Translations under genes and position numbers: made by a program
Part shown: positions 53,145 to 61,576 of the stretch, piece by piece
Numbering within the stretch: position 1 is the first letter of the stretch
How the letters are laid out: every line of letters begins with the position of its first letter
Source of the DNA: Shewanella sp. MBTL60-007
GTDB taxonomy: Bacteria; Pseudomonadota; Gammaproteobacteria; Enterobacterales; Shewanellaceae
Direction: 5' to 3'
Length of the DNA stretch: 64,000 bases
Assembly (NCBI RefSeq): GCF_019654915.1
Contig: NZ_BPET01000004.1
Span: 62,001 to 126,000 of the forward strand
Notes under the pieces: model-generated
Seen by the model: the letters and a program-made list of their open reading frames with translations, nothing else
Told to the model about the DNA's origin: nothing
Database searches by the model: none

Positions 53145-54597
53145 TGTTACTACTTGGTAGGGTTAAAATAATGGTTTGACTATTCGTGGTTTCTAGCTCT
53201 TCATCGACAATGGTTGGGAAGCCATGTGGATTACTGCCGTGAGTCAGTTTGCTTACCTTTTTAGGCTTTGCTTTAGCGCTGGCAATCGATTTAAGGCCCG
53301 AATTTAACGAGATGTAATAGCCTTCTTGTTGATAGCCTAGCATTTCGTTAAAGCGGTCAAAGTCAGCATCGCTGGGTAGCGAAGCGATATACTTACCCGA
53401 AGCGGTTAGCGGCTGATAGCGCTTTTTAGGCACGGCAGGACTAAATAGCTTTTGGCAGATCTTATAAGGTGTTGTGTCGACAATGACGCCATCAGGTAGC
53501 TTTGATTTAGATAAACGCTTTAGTTGCGACTGATGATAATCGGTGCCGTTGATCGTATAGGTATACACTTTCATGCCATAACGGTGCGCACTGTTTAGAA
53601 CGCTAGTGTTTTGCATAAAACTGCGAATATCTAAGTGCAAACCTGTGTTATTACCTAGCTTGTCATTGAGCTTTTTAATACCTGCAAGTGAGGCGTAGTT
53701 TTTATAGCGAGAACGATAACGTTTAGTGCCATATTTACCGGCAAACTCGATACTATTTTGGTTATCTAAGTAGTAGTCATCGTTTTGTGCGCCGCGGCGT
53801 AGATCTGCAGTGACTTTATCGACACTGGTTGGGTGTGCACCTTGGACAAAACCTAGGTAGACGCGTGGGTTAATTCCACGAAGCTTTTCCAGCATTTCTA
53901 GATCTGATGCCGAGTAGTAAAAGCGACCCTGACCAATGGTTTGGCGCAACATATTGTCGAGCTCAACTAACTCATGGCCATTAGCTTCAGACTTAATCTC
54001 TACGTTTAGCAGTTGATCATAAGAGCGATAGGCTGCAAAGGTAGTAAAGGCCTCATAGGCAGTAATGGGTCGCCTATCCAGTAATTCATTCGAGCCTTTT
54101 TGGCGTAGCTTTAGGTTGGCATATTGTTTACGGTTCATGCGTTCAAGTTTGTAGCGCTCGCCGGTGTAATAAACCGTTGCCCGCCCAGTTTGGCTATCAT
54201 GATGGTTAACCCAAGTGCCATCTTTAAGCTGCATAACGTCAATTTCAACGCTGTTATAGTTATCGATAAGTGCCGCCGCGATAGCTAGGTCGCTACTTTC
54301 TGGCATGCGAAAGTCACCACGGTGCGCCGAGATATCCAGTGGGCACTGAGCAATTGACACCATTTTGATATGGCCATTATCGCTTAGGTATAAGTTGCGA
54401 TCGCCTAGTGCTAATTGAATATCGATAATATCTTCGCCATCAACTTTCACATCGAAAGGCAGGTGGCTTAATGCATGGGGGATAACCTTCGCTGGTGCAG
54501 GTGGTGTCTCGGGAGTAGATTGACAACCAATAAGAGCGAAGAGTGTAATGAGCAGTACCGCGTAACAACGACGGGCTTTCCGTAGGTAACTTGTCAT
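53137..54597 (-). CDS. Glycerophosphodiester-phosphodiesterase-like lipoprotein
   Basis: 486 residues. Lipobox LIGC (Cys25) after a short signal peptide. The GDPD catalytic set is there: AHRGDFRMPESS, VEIDVMQLKDGTWVNHHD (Glu-x-Asp and the second His), VEIKSE, LHLDIRS and a final GVIVDTTPY. So the barrel (about 85-390) is likely catalytic on phosphodiesters, followed by a Lys-rich tail. First gene of the three-gene operon. In the family this domain hydrolyses glycerophosphodiesters or trims teichoic acids; the substrate here is not known. Confidence 0.82.
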   Translation of the reverse strand: MTSYLRKARRCYAVLLITLFALIGCQSTPETPPAPAKVIPHALSHLPFDVKVDGEDIIDIQLALGDRNLYLSDNGHIKMVSIAQCPLDISAHRGDFRMPESSDLAIAAALIDNYNSVEIDVMQLKDGTWVNHHDSQTGRATVYYTGERYKLERMNRKQYANLKLRQKGSNELLDRRPITAYEAFTTFAAYRSYDQLLNVEIKSEANGHELVELDNMLRQTIGQGRFYYSASDLEMLEKLRGINPRVYLGFVQGAHPTSVDKVTADLRRGAQNDDYYLDNQNSIEFAGKYGTKRYRSRYKNYASLAGIKKLNDKLGNNTGLHLDIRSFMQNTSVLNSAHRYGMKVYTYTINGTDYHQSQLKRLSKSKLPDGVIVDTTPYKICQKLFSPAVPKKRYQPLTASGKYIASLPSDADFDRFNEMLGYQQEGYYISLNSGLKSIASAKAKPKKVSKLTHGSNPHGFPTIVDEELETTNSQTIILTLPSSNND

Positions 54598-54779
54598 AGT
54601 CCTTAAGTAGCAAGTTATTAATAATTAGCGGCTTTATACTCGAAACTTAGGTTGAAAACAATAATCGGTCAAAAGTTGGTTTTATATTAAGCTCCTGATT
54701 TGTAGCTATTTTGGGTGAGGTGCTTAATTAATGACTTTTGCAGATTGTGATATATGCATAATCTCAATTGGTCAAGAAG

Positions 54780-54910
54780 GAAGAGAAGGTTCTAGGTTCT
54801 AGGAAGAGCTGAGACGGTTAAAGCTGAGACGGTACAAGCTAAGACGGTTAAAGCAAAGACGATTAAGGCTAAGGCGGTGAAAGCTAAGACGGAAAAGCGG
54901 TTTTAATTTT
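54780..54910 (+). repeat. Diverged GACGGTTAAAGC repeat block
   Basis: Starts GGTTCTAGGTTCTAGG, then about eight short units of 12-15 bases (GAGACGGTTAAAGCT, AAGACGGTACAAGCT and similar) and ends AAAGCGGTTTTAATTTTAC. The 946-base gap 54598-55543 has no gene; it holds the operon's upstream region, three such blocks with REP elements, and the 6S RNA terminator. Confidence 0.85.
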
Positions 54911-54915
54911 ACTTT

Positions 54916-54997
54916 GTAGGTCGGGCTTTAGCCCGTCATGCTTTTGATTTTTCTAGCAGGACGAAGTCCGTTCTCGAAGCGCAGCGCCCTAGGATCT
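54916..54997 (+). repeat. Composite GTAG-REP element 7
   Basis: Complete unit, second palindrome GGACGAAGTCCG. Confidence 0.85.
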
Positions 54998-55090
54998 TGT
55001 TTAAAGCTAAGAAAGGTCCTAGGTTCTAGGTCCTAGGTTCTAGGAAGAGCTAAGACGGTACAAGCTGAGACGGTTAAAGCTGAGGCGGTG

Positions 55091-55180
55091 AAAGCTAAGA
55101 CGGTTAAAGCTAAGACGGTTAAAGCTAAGACGGTTAAAGCTAAGACGGTTAAAGCTAAGACGGTTAAAGCAAAGACGATA
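55091..55180 (+). repeat. 15-bp perfect tandem array
   Basis: Five identical copies of AAAGCTAAGACGGTT followed by one changed copy (AAAGCAAAGACGATA). It is preceded (55015-55090) by CTAG-rich sequence and looser units. Five perfect copies point to recent slippage. Confidence 0.93.
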
Positions 55181-55201
55181 AAGCGGTTTTAATCTTTCTT
55201 T

Positions 55202-55283
55202 GTAGGTCGGGCTTTAGCCCGTCATGCTTTTGATTTTTCTAGCAGGACAAAGTCCGTCCTCGCAGCGAAGCGCTCTAGGATCT
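55202..55283 (+). repeat. Composite GTAG-REP element 8
   Basis: Complete unit, second palindrome GGACAAAGTCCGTCC. Confidence 0.85.
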
Positions 55284-55390
55284 TGTTTAAAGCTAAGAAA
55301 GGTCCTAGGTTCTAGGTTCTAGGAAGAGCTGAGACGGTACAAGCTGAGACGGTACATGCTAAGACGGAAAAGCGGTTTTAATCTTTCTTT

Positions 55391-55472
55391 GTAGGTCGGG
55401 CTTTAGCCCGTCATGCTTTTGATTTTTCTAGCAGGACGAAGTCCGTTCTCGAAGCGAAGCGCTCTAGAATCT
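55391..55472 (+). repeat. Composite GTAG-REP element 9
   Basis: Complete unit nearest to the 6S RNA terminator (17 bases away). Confidence 0.85.
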
Positions 55473-55488
55473 ATGACCTTTAATAAAC

Positions 55489-55516
55489 AAAAAAGCCACC
55501 TCTGTCGAGATGGCTT
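55489..55516 (-). terminator. Terminator of the 6S RNA gene
   Basis: On the - strand AAGCCATCTC-GACA-GAGGTGGCTT followed by TTTTG: nine of ten pairs, then T-run. It lies 28 bases beyond the mature 6S 3' end. Confidence 0.75.
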
Positions 55517-55543
55517 ATTGCTGCTTTTATTAGCAAGAGTAGA

Positions 55544-55724
55544 TGCTCCCCAGAATACCGACCGCTGGTGTAGCCCTTGAACCGTAGGTTCAAGGCGGGT
55601 AAATGAGTACCTCCTAAGGCTTCTCGGTACGAGCCGAGCTTGCACAATGTCAGTAAAACATTCACCCTGGGTTTGTAAGTATCGGCACAGGGACATTACC
55701 AGCTAGCGCATATCCCAGGGAGCA
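55544..55724 (-). ncRNA. ssrS: 6S RNA
   Basis: 181 bases on the - strand just after zapA, like the 184-base E. coli RNA. Recognised segments: GTGCCGATACTTACA (as E. coli GAGCCGATA), GCTCGGCTCGTACCGAG followed by AAGCCTTA, and CCTTGAACCTACGGTTCAAGG with GGCTACA after it. The ends TGCTCCC and GGGGAGCA close the terminal stem, which sets the coordinates. 6S RNA binds sigma-70 RNA polymerase in stationary phase. Confidence 0.9.
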
Positions 55725-55806
55725 AAACTTGTGTTCGTAAACCAGTCGGGTGACCTAAATGGGCTTACGATAAATCTGTTAAAGGCTGCTGATTAAGCAA
55801 GCTCTA

Positions 55807-56127
55807 TTATAACGAATTCTCGTCGGGTTTTGTAGAGCGTTCAACGAGCGCATCTTCAAGTGTCGACTGCAGCAAACCGATTTTATTATCCATTTGCCTA
55901 ATATAATCTTGATTCTTTTGCTGTTCTTCTAACAGCTCGTAGCCGATATTTAACGCTGCCATAATGGCTATTTCTTCACGGCTAATATTGTTAGTACGCG
56001 CTTTAAGCGAGCTTAACTGCTTTTCAAGGTTGTTGGCCACATGCCTAAGCGCAGCCTCTTGTCCTTGTGGACAAGCAATAGAGTAGGTACGACCCAAAAG
56101 GGTTATGTCAATCGCCTTGCTACTCAT
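55807..56127 (-). CDS. zapA: Cell division protein ZapA
   Basis: About 106 residues: AIDITLLGRTYSIACPQGQEAALRHVANNLEKQL (ZapA globular part) then a long coiled coil LNIGYELLEEQQKNQDYIRQMDNKIGLLQSTLEDAL. It bundles FtsZ filaments. ATG 56127 gives the family's normal start (MSSKAIDITLLG); AAGGA lies 10 bases upstream, while ATG 56154 adds nine atypical residues. The 6S RNA follows it as in other gammaproteobacteria, and TATAAT overlaps its stop (- strand), probably a 6S precursor promoter. Confidence 0.92.
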   Translation of the reverse strand: MSSKAIDITLLGRTYSIACPQGQEAALRHVANNLEKQLSSLKARTNNISREEIAIMAALNIGYELLEEQQKNQDYIRQMDNKIGLLQSTLEDALVERSTKPDENSL

Positions 56128-56454
56128 CCCGAGAAGAATCCTTAAACCATGCACTTGAGCGGACTATATCGGTCTACATAGCAAAGTGCAACACGATCGG
56201 CGTGCAAACTGGCACTGTTTAGATTAATTGTTGTTTAGATCGCCATTGGCGTATAAACATAAACCACTTTGTACTAATAAAGTAATTAAGCGCTAACTAA
56301 ACTGTTAACCTTTAGCTAATTAAGCGAGGTTAGGGATTGCTGCTTTTGTGGCTAAGCCCGCAAACTTTTACCGACTTTATCGAGTCGACTCTTGGTCGAA
56401 ACCCCCACTTCTGCTAGCATGAAGCGAGTATATTTTGTGATTGGATAACACCTT

Positions 56455-57030
56455 ATGGCTAGCCTACCTACATTGCGCATAGATAAGTTACTTGCAGCAC
56501 TCAACGCCGCTGAGATTGGTCAGCACCCTGTCGAAGTTCATGGCGCACTCGTTGGACTCATTTGTGGCGGGGTAGAGCAAAACGCCTCGGGTTGGACTCA
56601 ACCGCTACTTGAGCTGATGAATGACGGTCAGGCATTACCTAATGAGCTGCAAGCGTTGATTGAGGAACTGTATCAAGATGCGGTTACCCGTTTGTCAGAT
56701 ACTGACTTCGGCTTTAGCCCTATGCTACCGCAAGAGGAAGAGTCACTGCCTAAGCGCGTCGAAGCGCTATCCTTATGGGTACAAAGCTTCCTTACGGGCA
56801 TTGCGATTATTCAGCCTAAACTTAACGAAGCATCACTGGATGTGCGTGAGGTGATCCAAGACTTGTCTGAGATCGCTCAGGTGGAGTTTGACGTTGCCGA
56901 AGACGAAGAGTCAGAGGCGGCGCTGATTGAGTTGATGGAGTTCACTCGTATGGCGGCGCTGATGTGTTACGCCGAGTTTGGTCCAGCCGTCGATGACAAC
57001 GAACCAATCGATGTGGGCGTGCTTCACTAA
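56455..57030 (+). CDS. ygfB: YgfB/UPF0149 family protein
   Basis: 191 residues. IDKLLAALNAAEIGQHPVEVHGALVGLICGGV and the later LSLWVQSFLTGI, LSEIAQVEFDVAEDEESEAALIELMEFTRMAALMCYAEFGP are UPF0149. Divergent from zapA across a 327-base gap that is AT-rich and contains no gene; TATATT about 25 bases before the start could be a -10. In E. coli ygfB leads an operon with pepP, ubiH and ubiI; here a terminator and ubiH follow. Confidence 0.9.
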   Translation: MASLPTLRIDKLLAALNAAEIGQHPVEVHGALVGLICGGVEQNASGWTQPLLELMNDGQALPNELQALIEELYQDAVTRLSDTDFGFSPMLPQEEESLPKRVEALSLWVQSFLTGIAIIQPKLNEASLDVREVIQDLSEIAQVEFDVAEDEESEAALIELMEFTRMAALMCYAEFGPAVDDNEPIDVGVLH

Positions 57031-57048
57031 CTCGTTGATAACTAAATA

Positions 57049-57079
57049 CCGCCATCGCCTCTAGGCATGGCGGTTTTTG
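57049..57079 (+). terminator. Terminator after ygfB
   Basis: Stem CCGCCAT / ATGGCGG with an 11-base loop, followed by TTTTTGT. Confidence 0.85.
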
Positions 57080-57125
57080 TATCAGTAATACCTAAATTTA
57101 TTTTGTTGTTGAGTTCATAGATCCC

Positions 57126-58457
57126 ATGGTTAATCCTAACGAATGCGCTGGCCTTGCAACTACCGCAGAGGTTAATGAAGTTGATATCGCCATTGTTGGT
57201 GGTGCGATGGCAGGGGCGACTTTAGCCCTAGGACTGGCCCAGCTTGTACAAAAGCAGGTCGAAGAGCTTAAATTAGCGACTAGCAAGGGCTCGCTTCCCC
57301 TTAAGATCGCTCTTATCGAGACCCATAAGCCAAGCAATGAGCACCCAGGCTTCGATGCCCGCTCCATCGCTATCTCCCATGGCTCAATCTTTCAGCTAGA
57401 GCAGCTAGGTCTTTGGCAGCAGCTCGAATCCTTAGCAACACCAATTAGCAATATCCATGTTTCTGACCGCGGCCACTTTGGTATGACTGAGCTTAACAGC
57501 GAGTCATTCCATCTACCGTATCTCGGCCAAGTGGTCGAGCTTGAAGCTGTGGGTAATAAATTGTTTAGCCTGCTAGAAAAAAGTGATATTGCGCTTTATT
57601 GCCCCAATAAGTTGCAAAGCATCGAGGCATGCAGGGACTCACAATTGCTGACCCTCGAAGATGGTCAGCAGATTGCCGCTAAGCTAGTGGTTGCCGCCGA
57701 TGGGGTTAACTCGAAGGTGCGCCAAGCCTTTAAGCAGCCATTAGAGCAGGTTGATTTTGGCCAGAGCGCAATTATCGCCAACATTCACACTGAGCAGCCC
57801 CATGAAGGTTGGGCCTATGAGCGCTTTACTCAAACGGGGCCTCTGGCATTACTGCCGATGGCTGACTGTAACGGTGAGTCGCGCCTCTCTTTAGTGTGGG
57901 CACTACCGCCCGATGAAGCTGAGCACCTACTAAGCGCACCAAAGCGTGAATTTATCGACAAGCTGCAGCAAGCCTTTGGCTACCGAGCCGGGCGCTTTAT
58001 CGATATCGGTAACCGCTTTAGTTACCCGCTATTGCTGTCGTATATGCCGCGGCCTATCTATCATCGCACCGTGTTTTTAGGCAATGCGGCGCAAACTCTG
58101 CACCCGATTGCAGGTCAGGGGTTTAACTTAGGTCTGCGTGATGTCATGTGCTTGATAGATGTGATCCAGCAAGAGCTAGCAAAAGCGCAACTAAGTAAGC
58201 AAGCGCTCACTAATGTTGATGGCGAACCACAATCGGCCGTTGATGTGGGAAGCGCAGCATTAACTCATGCCTATCTTGAGCGTCGTAAGGCCGATAGGCA
58301 AAGCACCATGAACAATATCGAATTCTTAGTTCGCGGGTTTTCCAATGACTATTGGCCGCTGGTGATTGGCCGAAACCTCGGGCTGCGGCTACTCTCTTGG
58401 TTCCCGCCGTTAAAGACGCCAGTGGCGCAAAAGGCGATGGGCTGGGTAAAAAGTTAG
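57126..58457 (+). CDS. ubiH: 2-octaprenyl-6-methoxyphenol hydroxylase UbiH
   Basis: 443 residues, FAD monooxygenase: DIAIVGGAMAGATLALGLAQL (Rossmann), DARSIAISHGS, VVAADGVNSKVRQAF, and FLGNAAQTLHPIAGQGFNLGLRD (FAD motif). Compared with the usual UbiH (about 390) it has short insertions such as QLVQKQVEELKLATSKG near 40-60 and KQALTNVDGEPQSAVDVG near 365. Aerobic ubiquinone synthesis. 69 bases before ubiI on the same strand. Confidence 0.9.
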   Translation: MVNPNECAGLATTAEVNEVDIAIVGGAMAGATLALGLAQLVQKQVEELKLATSKGSLPLKIALIETHKPSNEHPGFDARSIAISHGSIFQLEQLGLWQQLESLATPISNIHVSDRGHFGMTELNSESFHLPYLGQVVELEAVGNKLFSLLEKSDIALYCPNKLQSIEACRDSQLLTLEDGQQIAAKLVVAADGVNSKVRQAFKQPLEQVDFGQSAIIANIHTEQPHEGWAYERFTQTGPLALLPMADCNGESRLSLVWALPPDEAEHLLSAPKREFIDKLQQAFGYRAGRFIDIGNRFSYPLLLSYMPRPIYHRTVFLGNAAQTLHPIAGQGFNLGLRDVMCLIDVIQQELAKAQLSKQALTNVDGEPQSAVDVGSAALTHAYLERRKADRQSTMNNIEFLVRGFSNDYWPLVIGRNLGLRLLSWFPPLKTPVAQKAMGWVKS

Positions 58458-58526
58458 CATTCAGTAAGCTGTTAACCGCATAATTCAATTATAGAAATTA
58501 AGCCGTTTTTTGAGTAAGGGTAGAAG

Positions 58527-59747
58527 ATGTTAAGCACACAAACTTATGATGTCGCAATTGTTGGTGGGGGCATGGTTGGCCTCGCAACGGCTATTGGTTT
58601 AGCGATGGAAGGCATTAAAGTGGTGGTGATCGATGCGGGTCAAACCCAAGCGGTATCGGGGGCGCCAAAGCTCAGGGTCAGCGCTATCAACAAGGCCAGC
58701 CAACAGCTTATTACAAACTTAGGCGCTTGGCCGTACTTGGCTGCATCGAGAGTGAGTCCATACCAAAAGATGCAGGTCTGGGATAAAGACAGCCTAGGCA
58801 AAATTGATTTCGATGCCCACTCATTGAGTGAAACTCATCTAGGTTCGATTATCGAGAACGATGCCATCGCCTTTGCACTGGCCGAGCGCGCAGGTGAGTT
58901 TAGCGAGTTAACTTATATTGAAAACCAGCGTCTAGAGCGTATCGCCTTCGGCGAGCGTGAAGCTTGGTTATCATTAGACAATGGCGATAGCTTAAGTGCT
59001 GCGCTGGTGGTCGCTGCCGATGGCGCCAACTCTTGGGTGCGCGAGCAGTGCAAAATTCCAATGACCTTCTGGGATTATAACCATCACGCTATCGTTGCAA
59101 CCATTCGCACCGAGCTTCCCCATGGTAGCACGGCAAGGCAAGTGTTCGACAGCGAAGGGCCACTGGCCTTCCTACCTCTATATGAAAAAGATCTCTGCTC
59201 AATCGTCTGGTCGGTGTCGCCAGAGAAAGCAGACGAGCTACTGGCATTAGATAAGATAGGCTTCGAGCGCGCCTTAACCGCAGCATTTGATGGTCGCCTC
59301 GGTATGTGTAGTCTTGAGAGTGAACGTCAGTCGTTCCCGCTACGCATGCGTTATGCCCGCCATTTTGCTCAGTCACGTTTAGTGCTAGCAGGCGATGCGG
59401 CGCACACCATCCACCCACTAGCAGGACAGGGGGTTAACCTAGGCTTTCTCGACGCCGCCAGCATTGTGGAAGTGGTGAGTGAGCTTAAGCAGCAGGGTAA
59501 AGATATCGGTGATTACCGTAATCTGCGCGACCTTGAACGCTGGCGTAAGGCCGAAGCGTTAGAGATGATCACCGCGATGGAAGGCTTTAAACGACTCTTC
59601 CAAGGCAGTAATCCACTTAAAAAGGCGATACGCGATCTGGGGTTAAATATCGTCGATAATTTTGCGCCATTGAAAACACTGTTTATTCAACAGGCGCTAG
59701 GTAACAAGAGCAACCTACCTAAGTTGTGTCGGCGGAGTGAAAATTAA
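58527..59747 (+). CDS. ubiI: 2-octaprenylphenol hydroxylase UbiI (VisC)
   Basis: 406 residues of the UbiH/UbiF/VisC group: DVAIVGGGMVGLATAIGLAMEGIKVVVIDAG, LRVSAINKASQQLI, VVAADGANSWVREQC, LAGDAAHTIHPLAGQGVNLGFLDAAS. Position after ubiH and the sequence pattern indicate UbiI, which hydroxylates C5 of the ubiquinone ring. Paralogue of the preceding gene. Confidence 0.9.
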   Translation: MLSTQTYDVAIVGGGMVGLATAIGLAMEGIKVVVIDAGQTQAVSGAPKLRVSAINKASQQLITNLGAWPYLAASRVSPYQKMQVWDKDSLGKIDFDAHSLSETHLGSIIENDAIAFALAERAGEFSELTYIENQRLERIAFGEREAWLSLDNGDSLSAALVVAADGANSWVREQCKIPMTFWDYNHHAIVATIRTELPHGSTARQVFDSEGPLAFLPLYEKDLCSIVWSVSPEKADELLALDKIGFERALTAAFDGRLGMCSLESERQSFPLRMRYARHFAQSRLVLAGDAAHTIHPLAGQGVNLGFLDAASIVEVVSELKQQGKDIGDYRNLRDLERWRKAEALEMITAMEGFKRLFQGSNPLKKAIRDLGLNIVDNFAPLKTLFIQQALGNKSNLPKLCRRSEN

Positions 59748-59896
59748 CAATTAATACTCATTAGTCAAGTCTAAATAAGCCTTTGGTTTCATATATTTGT
59801 TCGCATGACTAAGGTTTGCGATCTTTTTGTGTGAAAAATTTACAAATTGATAATGAGAAAAACTAATGACAAAACTGTTCGGATTAGAAAATTCTT

Positions 59897-59927
59897 TTGT
59901 ATACAAAGTAGCGTCTCAAGGTATAAT
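59897..59927 (+). promoter_or_regulatory. Candidate promoter of gcvT
   Basis: Perfect TATAAT (59922) with TTGTAT (59897) at a 19-base spacing, leaving a leader of about 115 bases. The 304-base gap 59748-60051 has no gene, and the leader lacks the glycine-riboswitch core GCCGAAGG. Confidence 0.4.
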
Positions 59928-60051
59928 TTCGCCGCATTTTAATACCACGACATGAATCTGGTGCCAGTAGCTTACGTGAGTACCCTACACAGTACCTTTA
60001 TAAAGTGCTGGGATCAGTCGAAGACTAGAAGACCCCAAAGAAGGGATAAAA

Positions 60052-61146
60052 ATGGCTAACAAAACTGTACTTTTTAACAAGCATCTAGAATCGAACGGCA
60101 AGATGGTAGACTTCCATGGTTGGGATATGCCACTTAACTACGGTTCACAAATCGAAGAACATCACGCAGTGCGCCAAGACGCCGGTATGTTCGACGTGTC
60201 TCACATGACTGTTGTCGATGTGATTGGTGATGACGCTTGTGCCTTTTTACGCAAACTGCTAGCCAACGACGTCGCTAAGCTTAAAGTTCCAGGTAAGGCC
60301 CTATACGGCGGCATGCTTGACCATAACGGCGGCGTGATCGACGACCTTATCACCTATTACCTATCAGATACCGAATACCGCATTGTTGTTAACTCAGCAA
60401 CCCGTGAAAAAGACCTAGCTTGGATCAACGAGCAAGTTAAAGGCTTCAGCGTTGAAGTAACCGAGCGTCCTGAGCTGGCGATGATCGCCGTTCAAGGTCC
60501 AAATGCCAAGGCAAAAGCGGCCACCGTATTTAACGCCGAACAAAATGCTGCAGTAGAAGGCATGAAGCCATTCTTCGGCGTGCAATCAGGCTCGCTATTT
60601 ATCGCAACTACAGGTTACACAGGTGAGACTGGCTATGAAGTTATCGTGCCAGAAGCAGAGGCCGAAGCATTGTGGCAAGCCTTCCTTGAAGCCGGCATCC
60701 GTCCATGTGGCCTAGGTGCACGTGACACCCTACGCCTAGAAGCGGGCATGAACCTTTACGGCCTAGATATGGACGAAAGCGTTAACCCATTGGCTGCGAA
60801 CATGGGGTGGACGGTAGCATGGGAGCCAGCGGATCGTGACTTTAACGGACGCCAAGCACTAGAAAAGATTAAAGCGGAAGGTACCGACAAGCTAGTTGGC
60901 CTCATCATGGACGCCAAAGGCGTTATCCGTCACGGCATGTCAGTATTTTTTACCGACAGTGATGGCGTTGAGCAGCAAGGTACCATTACTAGCGGCACAT
61001 TCTCGCCTACACTAGGTTACTCAATCGCTATGGCTCGCGTACCTAGCAGCATTGGTGAGGTGGCTGAAGTAGAGATGCGTAAGAAGCGTGTACCAGTTAA
61101 GGTCATCGCACCGTCGTTTGTGCGCAATGGTAAACAAGCATTCTAA
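60052..61146 (+). CDS. gcvT: Glycine cleavage system aminomethyltransferase (T protein)
   Basis: 364 residues. Key regions [85 protein letters not shown] and [18 protein letters not shown] are the T-protein signature. Good ribosome site GAAGGGATAAAA. Releases ammonia and forms methylene-THF. First gene of gcvTHP, but with unusually long gaps to gcvH and gcvP. Confidence 0.96.
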   Translation: MANKTVLFNKHLESNGKMVDFHGWDMPLNYGSQIEEHHAVRQDAGMFDVSHMTVVDVIGDDACAFLRKLLANDVAKLKVPGKALYGGMLDHNGGVIDDLITYYLSDTEYRIVVNSATREKDLAWINEQVKGFSVEVTERPELAMIAVQGPNAKAKAATVFNAEQNAAVEGMKPFFGVQSGSLFIATTGYTGETGYEVIVPEAEAEALWQAFLEAGIRPCGLGARDTLRLEAGMNLYGLDMDESVNPLAANMGWTVAWEPADRDFNGRQALEKIKAEGTDKLVGLIMDAKGVIRHGMSVFFTDSDGVEQQGTITSGTFSPTLGYSIAMARVPSSIGEVAEVEMRKKRVPVKVIAPSFVRNGKQAF

Positions 61147-61316
61147 TTTTTCTGGCTTAATACTGGCTATTTAGTCCTACTTTGTTGTTGCCAGTGCTCA
61201 TTGATGCTTATCAACTGCGCGCTGGCTCCTAAAATTAGCACTAAATCTCTGCGTATTCAGCTCAGAAAATGGTTTGGCGAATATAAAGCTTATTCGCTTT
61301 ATCAAGATAGCGTTAT

Positions 61317-61361
61317 CTATTGGTCAAGTTGATACTCTTAGTTGAGGGACTTGGCCAATAG
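61317..61361. repeat. Long hairpin between gcvT and gcvH
   Basis: Arms CTATTGGTCAAGT and ACTTGGCCAATAG pair at 12 of 13 positions (the odd one a G-U pair in RNA) around a 19-base loop. The 430-base gap 61147-61576 has no gene; a smaller stem GCGAATA/TATTCGC lies at 61278-61296. No T-run, so probably an mRNA stability or processing stem rather than a terminator. Confidence 0.6.
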
Positions 61362-61576
61362 GCTAAAGTTTATGGTTTCATCAAACACTGATATAAAGTG
61401 GAAAGAGCTAAATTTGCCTACTTGAACATGATCAATGTGGCAAACGTCAAAAACTAGATGAAATCGCTGCACTTATGATGTAAAAATGGTGCCAAAATTG
61501 ATATAAGCCTTATAGGCAAGTCAGTGTAACGTCTTATTAAATACAGAATTAGAACATCGAATAAGGATTTAGACCA

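Noticed and set aside
44204..55543. Prophage or classical integrative island
   Set aside because: No integrase, att-like direct repeat at the 6S 3' end, phage structural gene or tRNA was seen; only repeat arrays mark the borders.
55403..55696. 97-residue frame overlapping the 6S RNA region
   Set aside because: It runs through the REP element, the terminator and the 6S RNA; the RNA features explain the sequence and no ribosome site is seen.
59940..60051. Glycine riboswitch upstream of gcvT
   Set aside because: The conserved core (GCCGAAGG and partner segments) was not found in the leader, so no riboswitch is claimed.
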